Shown here: positions 1 to 4,910 of the stretch, in pieces | How the letters are laid out: every line of letters starts with the position of its first letter | Position numbering within the stretch: the stretch's first letter is position 1 | From: Abditibacteriota bacterium | Lineage (GTDB): Bacteria > Armatimonadota > UBA5829 | Direction: 5' to 3' | DNA length: 7,841 nt | Assembly (NCBI GenBank): GCA_017959625.1 | Contig: JAGDAG010000199.1 | Coordinates: forward strand, 1-7,841 | Notes under the pieces: generated by a model | Told to the model about the DNA's origin: nothing | The model's database searches: none | What the model saw: only the letters and a program-made list of their open reading frames with translations | Made by a program: the position numbers and the translations under genes

Positions 1-1005
1 GCGGGAGACAAAAGAAGCGTTTGCCAGGGTCCCGGGCTCTATGAGTTTCTTCAGACCGTCGACTTCGCCGTCAAACATATTCCATCTTGCCGCCAGCTGC
101 CTTTCGTCGCCCTTCCTGTTCCAGTAAACGCCCGTCAGCTTGAAAATACGGGGCAGGACCGTGCCTTTGTATTTGCCGGACAAATAGTCCCGGGATTTGT
201 AAAACTCTTCGGCCTTGCGTTTGGCTTCCCTGTTGTCCAGCCGTATCTGTTCCGCCATCCTGACGTCTCTTTTTTCGGTGGCGATATACACTACGTCGGG
301 CTTCAGGAAATACGCCTGTTTCAAGGGATCGGCATGCCATACTGAGATCGGTTGATCGGAATCGACAAAGAAACGGGATATGGTATAAGAGTTCAATTCA
401 TACCGCTCCTTCCAGTCTTTCCGGGTCAGATCGTACTGGTAAAGGTCATAGTATTCCGGGCTACGCCCTGCGATGTATCTCAGGGTACGCCCGTCGTTAG
501 ACGCTTCGGCGTCCAGGATAAACGGATAGCCAGGGAAATCCAGTTTGTCCGCACCCGGATACGTAACGGTATATTTGTTAATGATCTCCTCGGCAGCCGG
601 ACCGCCCTTCGGGCTTTTTACCCTCAGCAGGACGTAGAGGTCCCTCTTGACGGAAACCCCGCTGCCGTCCTCGCCGGGCCCGGTCTCGCAAACCGTCCGG
701 AAAACCACCTGCCTGTCGGAGTCTATGTCAAGGGTTTCTTCGACGGCCCCTGCCGGTAAGTCCCGCAGGCTCCCGTCTTTGGCCAGCCGGCTGCATATGC
801 CTGTCTGATCCAGGCTTCGCAGATCCGTTTTTTCAAACTCGATGGGCCTGCCGGCTTTTTCCCGGGAAGCGTCTTTCGGCTTCGCCGGTGTTTCAATATT
901 TTTGGCGGGGTCTTCAGCAACGGCGCTGTTCCGGGTGTTTCCGTAAATCACCCAAATACCTGATACCACGAGTATCAAAAAAACAAGAAAAACAATCTTT
1001 TTCAT
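1..1005 (-). CDS. Membrane-anchored protein of unknown function, C-terminus cut by the window edge
   Basis: An open frame of 335 codons runs from the ATG at 1005 to base 1 without a stop, so the 3' end lies outside the window. The start is supported by AAGGAG at 1015-1020, nine bases upstream. Residues 1-21 (MKKIVFLVFLILVVSGIWVI and on) form one hydrophobic segment after two lysines: an uncleaved signal anchor or signal peptide, without a lipobox Cys. A low-complexity charged linker (about 25-58) follows, then a soluble, presumably extracytoplasmic part. Residues 163-193 (ILDAEASNDGRTLRYIAG, then YYDLYQYDL) resemble one blade of a WD40-like/TolB-type beta-propeller, with the usual 'DG..l.y' and 'DLY..DL' spacing; one blade does not prove the fold. 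Residues 241-275 are charged and probably helical. I do not recognise the family. It lies 95 bp downstream of another exported protein and may be cotranscribed with it. Confidence 0.8.
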   Translation of the reverse strand, partial: MKKIVFLVFLILVVSGIWVIYGNTRNSAVAEDPAKNIETPAKPKDASREKAGRPIEFEKTDLRSLDQTGICSRLAKDGSLRDLPAGAVEETLDIDSDRQVVFRTVCETGPGEDGSGVSVKRDLYVLLRVKSPKGGPAAEEIINKYTVTYPGADKLDFPGYPFILDAEASNDGRTLRYIAGRSPEYYDLYQYDLTRKDWKERYELNSYTISRFFVDSDQPISVWHADPLKQAYFLKPDVVYIATEKRDVRMAEQIRLDNREAKRKAEEFYKSRDYLSGKYKGTVLPRIFKLTGVYWNRKGDERQLAARWNMFDGEVDGLKKLIEPGTLANASFVSR

Positions 1006-1052
1006 GAAGGTATACTCCTTTTCAAAAGATGACAAGCGGCTGCAGAGCATTA

Positions 1053-1077
1053 CCCCCGCCTGCAGAAGCAGAGGGGG
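1053..1077 (-). other. Imperfect hairpin between the two envelope-protein genes
   Basis: CCCCC at 1053-1057 pairs with GGGGG at 1073-1077, and CTGC at 1060-1063 pairs with GCAG at 1068-1071. The loop is four bases and a small internal loop separates the two stems. No T-run follows on the minus strand, so it is not a convincing intrinsic terminator. It could be an mRNA-stabilising or attenuating structure between two cotranscribed genes, or chance in G+C-rich DNA. The rest of the 95-bp gap holds only the ribosome binding site at 1015-1020. Confidence 0.35.
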
Positions 1078-1100
1078 ATCGTTTTCGGGTCAACCGGGTA

Positions 1101-2159
1101 TCACGCGGCGGAAAAGCCGAATAGGCCTTTGAAAAAGCCGCTTATTTTTGCAAACATGCCGGCAAAAAAGCCTTTCCGCACAGCGGCAACGCCGGTCTCC
1201 GGAGCGCCGGCTTCCGTTTGGCCCTCATATACAGGCTCCCGGGAAGTGTCCGGGTCAAAGCACCAGGCCTCGCTCCTTTTCTGCTGCCCGCTGCCTGCGC
1301 TTGCCAAAAGCTTTTTATCTTCAGGGGACATTTTTGCTGCTTCGGCGCTGAGTTTTCTTTCAACGCCGTTATGCCATACCAGCGAACGGCATTTATAGGC
1401 GCTTCGGACGCTTTCGTCATCCCCTTTATACATCTCAAGGTTTTTCCGCATATCTTCGGCGGTGAGTTCCAGCAGCCAGTGCTCCACGGCTCCGTCTTTG
1501 AACTGCAGCCTTATGATGTTTTCTGTCAGCAGCTCGGCCTTTTCGGGAACGGGGCTGGCTTTATCGATGTTTGCGGACTGATGGAACCAAACGGGGGACG
1601 TCTTGCGCATCACAAGGGTCTTGCCCTTCAGTTTTTCGCCGGTCACGGTATCCACCACCACGTGCTCGTCGCGATTCAGGGGGCCGTGCTGGACAAAATC
1701 GGGGATGAGGGCTGTCACCCGTATGCCGTCTCCCGTACGGCTCACGCCGTATATCCTGTCCCTCTCCTGATACGTCCCCCGTTTCACGAATTCATCCTGG
1801 ACAGAGCCCTCGGGAAATTTTACGGGAAGCTGCATCCAGTCGTATTCTCCGGCCTTTCCGGTAAAAAACGGGGAATCTATCCTGACGTAAAGACCGGGCG
1901 ACGTATAGGCGGCGGTCTTTTTCTCTATGACTATCGCGTCGGTGTATTCGTATACGGTGACGTCGCTCACGTCATCCTTATATTCGGCAAATTCCTCCGG
2001 TATGGGCTCAAACTTGGCCCCCTCCGCGGCAAAACAGGGGTCCGGCGCATCGCCCTTTATTACTATTTTGCCGTTCTCTATAACGCCGATCTTGGCGCAG
2101 AAGGCTGCGGAAACCGCCATAAGAAGCAGGACCGCAGTTAAAACCAACGATCTTTTCAT
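1101..2159 (-). CDS. Secreted protein of unknown function with a Gly/Phe-rich C-terminal tail
   Basis: 352 aa. The ATG at 2159 is preferred over an in-frame start 14 codons upstream because GGAGG at 2166-2170 sits seven bases before it and the reading then begins with a textbook signal peptide: MKR, a hydrophobic core (residues 4-19) and a probable signal peptidase I site after Ala22 (FCA-KIG). Cys21 is not in a proper lipobox (AAFC), so a lipoprotein is less likely. The mature part, about 330 aa, is polar and mixed alpha/beta, with no catalytic motif I can name. Residues 330-340 (GFFAGMFAKIS) and 341-351 (GFFKGLFGFSA) form two imperfect 11-residue repeats, a possible amphipathic membrane-binding helix. 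A candidate promoter and leader hairpin lie directly upstream, suggesting transcription separate from the rhamnosidase operon. The membrane-anchored gene downstream is probably in the same unit. Export is well supported; function is unknown. Confidence 0.85.
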   Translation of the reverse strand: MKRSLVLTAVLLLMAVSAAFCAKIGVIENGKIVIKGDAPDPCFAAEGAKFEPIPEEFAEYKDDVSDVTVYEYTDAIVIEKKTAAYTSPGLYVRIDSPFFTGKAGEYDWMQLPVKFPEGSVQDEFVKRGTYQERDRIYGVSRTGDGIRVTALIPDFVQHGPLNRDEHVVVDTVTGEKLKGKTLVMRKTSPVWFHQSANIDKASPVPEKAELLTENIIRLQFKDGAVEHWLLELTAEDMRKNLEMYKGDDESVRSAYKCRSLVWHNGVERKLSAEAAKMSPEDKKLLASAGSGQQKRSEAWCFDPDTSREPVYEGQTEAGAPETGVAAVRKGFFAGMFAKISGFFKGLFGFSAA

Positions 2160-2179
2160 TTTTTTCCTCCGATTTTTGC

Positions 2180-2213
2180 GCGTCCGGCTTTTTGCTTCCA
2201 AAGCCGGAAACGC
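2180..2213 (-). promoter_or_regulatory. Hairpin in the predicted 5' leader of the secreted-protein gene
   Basis: TCCGGCTT at 2183-2190 pairs perfectly with AAGCCGGA at 2201-2208 around a 10-base loop. The stem is extended by GCG (2180-2182) pairing with CGC (2211-2213) across a two-base bulge, 11 bp in all. It would lie about 7-40 bases after the predicted transcription start and end nine bases before the GGAGG site at 2166-2170. The pairing is seen directly. A role in mRNA stability or translation control is inferred. No known riboswitch core was recognised. Confidence 0.5.
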
Positions 2214-2226
2214 TTCTCTTATCTAT

Positions 2227-2255
2227 AGAATAACACATTCTGCGGAAAAATACAA
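2227..2255 (-). promoter_or_regulatory. Candidate sigma-70 type promoter for the secreted-protein gene
   Basis: On the minus strand TTGTAT (2250-2255) and TATTCT (2227-2232) are separated by exactly 17 bp, and the -10 is preceded by TGT, the extended -10 element. Matches to consensus are 3/6 and 4/6. An 11-base A-run on this strand (2262-2272) lies just upstream and could act as an UP element. Transcription would start near 2220, giving a leader of about 60 bases before the ATG at 2159. Position, spacing and AT-richness within an otherwise G+C-rich window support it; it is a prediction. Confidence 0.5.
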
Positions 2256-2286
2256 TATTTCTTTTTTTTTTTGACATTTTCCGCAG
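2240..2286. repeat. Perfect 10-bp inverted repeat, possible operator or 3' hairpin
   Basis: CTGCGGAAAA at 2240-2249 is the exact reverse complement of TTTTCCGCAG at 2277-2286, with 27 bp between. One arm lies in the -35/-10 spacer of the candidate promoter and the other lies upstream of its A-tract. As DNA it could be a pair of regulator half-sites about 37 bp apart, roughly 3.5 helical turns. As RNA read through from the rhamnosidase operon it could form a long-loop stem, but no T-run follows on that strand. Confidence 0.5.
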
Positions 2287-2307
2287 CGGCAGGCAAAACC
2301 GTCTCCC

Positions 2308-2337
2308 AAAAAACGGAGCGGAGCCCGCAAGGGGCTC
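2308..2337 (-). terminator. Weak terminator-like hairpin at the end of the rhamnosidase operon
   Basis: On the minus strand GAGCCC, a five-base loop and GGGCTC (2321-2337) form a 6-bp G+C-rich stem that begins at the last base of the rhamnosidase A stop codon. A run of six T follows (2308-2313). The T-run lies seven bases beyond the stem, which is further than in an efficient intrinsic terminator, so termination may be partial. Confidence 0.4.
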
Positions 2338-4898
2338 TAAAGCCGGTATTCTTTGAGATACGCCCCTCCGGGCAGATACTCCGGTTCCTTTCCTCCGGCG
2401 GAAAGACGGCACCATACCCCCTCCGGGACCTGCAGCTCCGCCGTGAGGGTATCGCCTTTATAGCGGTACCGGACGCTTATCCTGCCGTAAACCGAGTCGT
2501 ATTCCGCCTCCGCCCATTCTATGCCCATGTCCCGGGGAGGGATATTGACTTCCAGCCGGCCTGCCGCGTAGTCAAGGGCGCCCACGGCTTTATAGAGCCA
2601 GGCGTCATAAACTCCCAGCATGGGGTGGTCGTGGGATGCGCCGCCGTCCCAGCTTTCCCACACGGTGGTGGCGCCGTTTTTCAGCATATGCCCGTAGGAG
2701 GGATATGCGTCCCTGTCCAGCAGCTCCTTCACCAGTTTGTCCCTGCCTTCCTTTGAAAGGCAGTCAAACAGATATTTGGTGCCTGTGAGCCCCACGTTGA
2801 AGCCGTTTTTCAGCGACTTCTCCAGGGCGGCCAGGGCAAGAAGGCGCTTGTCTTCGGGAATGAAGTCAAACAGGAGCCCCAGTATCAGAGAGGTCTGGCT
2901 GTCTTCAAAATACGTGCCGTCCTCCCGCAGATACCGCCGGTTTACGGCTTCCTTTATTTTCTGCGCGTTTTCCGTAAAGCGGCCCGGGTCGAACCCCGCC
3001 CTGTCCGCCAGCTCCCTCATGTATTTATTGAGGATATACATAAAGAAGGTGTTGCAGAACAGCAGGTCCGTCCGCGGCCCCTTTTCTCCGGGTATCTCCA
3101 GCCAGTCCCCCAAAGGCATCAGGGAGCCTTCTTCATAAAGCCGGCCCGTCATCTTGCTCTCGGCGTAGTCCATAAACCTTATGAGGACGGGCCACATCTC
3201 CTTTATGAGCTCCGTATCTTCATAATACCGGGTGTAATAATACAAAAGGGCGACGGCGGCTCCCGTCCACTGGGTGTCAAAAAGCCGCATATTGTTTATT
3301 TCCCAGTCGGGATTGGGCACTATCCCGGACATGCTCCCGTCGGGATACTGGTCGTCCGCCATGTCCCGCAGCCATTTTTTATAGGCCTCCCTGCCGTCGA
3401 AGTTCAGCATGCCGTATTCCGCCGCCATCCAGCCGTCGGCGGTCCAGCCGTTCTTCTCCCTGTGGGGGCAGTCGGTAGGCACGGAATGGAAATTGTTGAG
3501 ATAGGTGCGCACCGCCGCTTCGTGGAGCTGCTGCCCTCTTTTCCACGAGCAGCGGAAATGCCCCGCCGGCTCCAGGGCGGTGTTCACCTGTATCCCCTTT
3601 ATATCCGCAAGAGAGGGCACGTAGCCCAGGCCGGTGATATGTATATACTGAAAGCCGTAGTAGGCGAATTTGGGCCGGCAGACGTCCTCCTCCCCCGAAA
3701 GAATGATATCCCAGCGCTGAAAGCCGCCTTCCACCAGGGCGGTGATGTGCGGCTCGTCGAAACCGACGTCCTTTCCGCGCCAGTCATAGGGGCCTCTTTC
3801 CCTGAACTCCAGGCGCACCGCCTGACCTCTTCTGCCCCTGAGCCTTATCTCCGCCCAGCCGGTCATATTCACGGGAAACTTCACCCAAAGATCGTTCTCC
3901 GTGCCCGCCAGGCCGCAGGGGCGTATCTCTCCCCGTTCCTTTATGGCGGGCTGCTTCTGCGCCTCGATATGAGGATGCTCAAAGGCGTGGACGAAAACCG
4001 GCTCCCAGTCCTCCAGGCTGCCGGAATACGCTCCCGCAAGCTCCTTAAGGCGCATATCGTGCTTTTCGCCGGATCTGATGTTCTGATAGGTGATATAGCT
4101 TTCCTTATATACGAAATCCCCGTCGCTCACCACCGCAATATGCTCTCCGTCTTCAAAGAATATATCCGTCAGCATGATGAACTTGGTATTGCCCCGCCAG
4201 CGGGCGTTGTGGAAGCCCCAGGTATCTATGCAGGAGGAGTTGTAAAGGCCGTTTCCCAGCATCACGGTGAATCTGTTTTCCTTTTCCAAAAGCGCCGTAA
4301 CGTCATAGGAGGAATACAGGGCTCTCTTGTCAAAGCCGGTGAACCCGGGCTCCAGCACTCTGTCCCCGGCCTTCTTTCCGTTGACATACAGCTCGTGATA
4401 TCCCAGCGAGCAGATATTGGCCTGGGCGTAAACGGGCTTTTTCTCCAGGGCCACATCCTTTGCATACAGATACGAAACGTCCTGCCGGGGGTCGTAGTCT
4501 ATAAGGCTGTTCTCTCCCCAGGTCCCCCAGCCGGAGGTGTTTTTGTGGGTCTTGATCTCATCCTTCTCATAGGCGCTGATCCACTTGGCGTATTCGAAGG
4601 ACAGCTGCCCCTCAAAAAGCCCTGTGGAAAAGAAGCCTTCGTCTTCGGCCAGCAGCCGGCCGTCGCCGTCGTAAAACGACAGGGCCAGCCTGTACGGAGT
4701 CCTTTCCCTGAGGGGAGGGCGCAGGGCGAGGCTCACGCGGTCCGCTTCAAAGCGTTCTTTCCATATCTCCTTTCCGGTAAGCCTTTCCGACACCCTCGCC
4801 ACGCCGCTGTCCGCCGGGATATGATCCCATTCGATCTCTAAACGGGAGGAATCTATCCCCACCGCATTGTTTTTGTTTATTGAAAAGCCTTTTATCAT
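2337..4898 (-). CDS. Alpha-L-rhamnosidase, family GH78 (rhamnosidase A, with N-terminal Ig-like domain)
   Basis: 853 aa. It should hydrolyse terminal alpha-L-rhamnose from glycosides or oligosaccharides by the inverting GH78 mechanism. Approximate layout: Ig-like domain 1-93; rhamnosidase N domain 140-300 with the signature LGYHELYVNGKKAGD (165-179), VLEPGFT (181-187) and GNGLYN (215-220); a beta-sandwich/concanavalin-like part about 310-440; (alpha/alpha)6 catalytic barrel 445-775; C-terminal beta-domain from about 776. In TDCPHREKNGWTAD, Asp476, Glu481 and Asp488 have exactly the 5- and 7-residue spacing of Asp567/Glu572/Asp579 in Bacillus sp. GL1 RhaB; Glu481 is the expected general acid. 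Glu748 in GATTVWESW matches the expected base. No signal peptide or membrane segment is present, so it is cytoplasmic. The ATG at 4898 has AAGGA (4906-4910) seven bases upstream, immediately after the stop of rhamnosidase B: a tight operon. The specific substrate cannot be read from sequence. Confidence 0.93.
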   Translation of the reverse strand: MIKGFSINKNNAVGIDSSRLEIEWDHIPADSGVARVSERLTGKEIWKERFEADRVSLALRPPLRERTPYRLALSFYDGDGRLLAEDEGFFSTGLFEGQLSFEYAKWISAYEKDEIKTHKNTSGWGTWGENSLIDYDPRQDVSYLYAKDVALEKKPVYAQANICSLGYHELYVNGKKAGDRVLEPGFTGFDKRALYSSYDVTALLEKENRFTVMLGNGLYNSSCIDTWGFHNARWRGNTKFIMLTDIFFEDGEHIAVVSDGDFVYKESYITYQNIRSGEKHDMRLKELAGAYSGSLEDWEPVFVHAFEHPHIEAQKQPAIKERGEIRPCGLAGTENDLWVKFPVNMTGWAEIRLRGRRGQAVRLEFRERGPYDWRGKDVGFDEPHITALVEGGFQRWDIILSGEEDVCRPKFAYYGFQYIHITGLGYVPSLADIKGIQVNTALEPAGHFRCSWKRGQQLHEAAVRTYLNNFHSVPTDCPHREKNGWTADGWMAAEYGMLNFDGREAYKKWLRDMADDQYPDGSMSGIVPNPDWEINNMRLFDTQWTGAAVALLYYYTRYYEDTELIKEMWPVLIRFMDYAESKMTGRLYEEGSLMPLGDWLEIPGEKGPRTDLLFCNTFFMYILNKYMRELADRAGFDPGRFTENAQKIKEAVNRRYLREDGTYFEDSQTSLILGLLFDFIPEDKRLLALAALEKSLKNGFNVGLTGTKYLFDCLSKEGRDKLVKELLDRDAYPSYGHMLKNGATTVWESWDGGASHDHPMLGVYDAWLYKAVGALDYAAGRLEVNIPPRDMGIEWAEAEYDSVYGRISVRYRYKGDTLTAELQVPEGVWCRLSAGGKEPEYLPGGAYLKEYRL
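2664..2689. repeat. 26-bp direct repeat, copy 1 (identical at 5232-5257)
   Basis: These 26 bases are identical to 5232-5257 in the paralogous gene and encode the HMLKNGATT / YMLKNGATT segment just before the catalytic-base Glu. It is a remnant of gene duplication, or a product of gene conversion, at a conserved motif and not a mobile element. Confidence 0.75.
3448..3476. repeat. 29-bp direct repeat, copy 1 (identical at 6019-6047)
   Basis: These 29 bases are identical to 6019-6047 in the paralogous rhamnosidase gene and encode the TDCPHREKNG catalytic segment, including the general acid Glu. Even third codon positions are unchanged although the flanks have diverged. It results from duplication of the gene, possibly maintained by gene conversion. 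Confidence 0.75.
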
Positions 4899-4910
4899 GG
4901 TTTCGTCCTT

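Noticed and set aside
352..759. Plus-strand frame of 135 codons at the left end
   Set aside because: It overlaps a continuous 335-codon minus-strand gene with an AAGGAG site. That gene has no stop inside the window, which makes the short plus-strand frame look more prominent than it is.
1218..2141. Open frame of 307 codons on the plus strand opposite the secreted-protein gene
   Set aside because: The minus strand has a strong ribosome binding site and a signal peptide; the plus-strand frame has neither and is a shadow.
2159..2201. Upstream in-frame start that would add 14 residues to the secreted protein
   Set aside because: It would place a long basic extension before the signal peptide and would bury the GGAGG ribosome binding site and the leader hairpin in coding sequence.
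2262..2272. Eleven-base T-run on the plus strand as a plus-strand terminator
   Set aside because: No G+C-rich stem directly precedes it on that strand and there is no plus-strand gene upstream.
2271..2276. TTGACA on the plus strand as a -35 box
   Set aside because: There is no -10 at a suitable distance in the G+C-rich sequence that follows and no plus-strand gene to serve.
3462..4841. Open frame of 459 codons on the plus strand opposite rhamnosidase A
   Set aside because: It has the same codon-aligned antisense relation and explanation as the frame opposite rhamnosidase B; no domain or start signal supports it.
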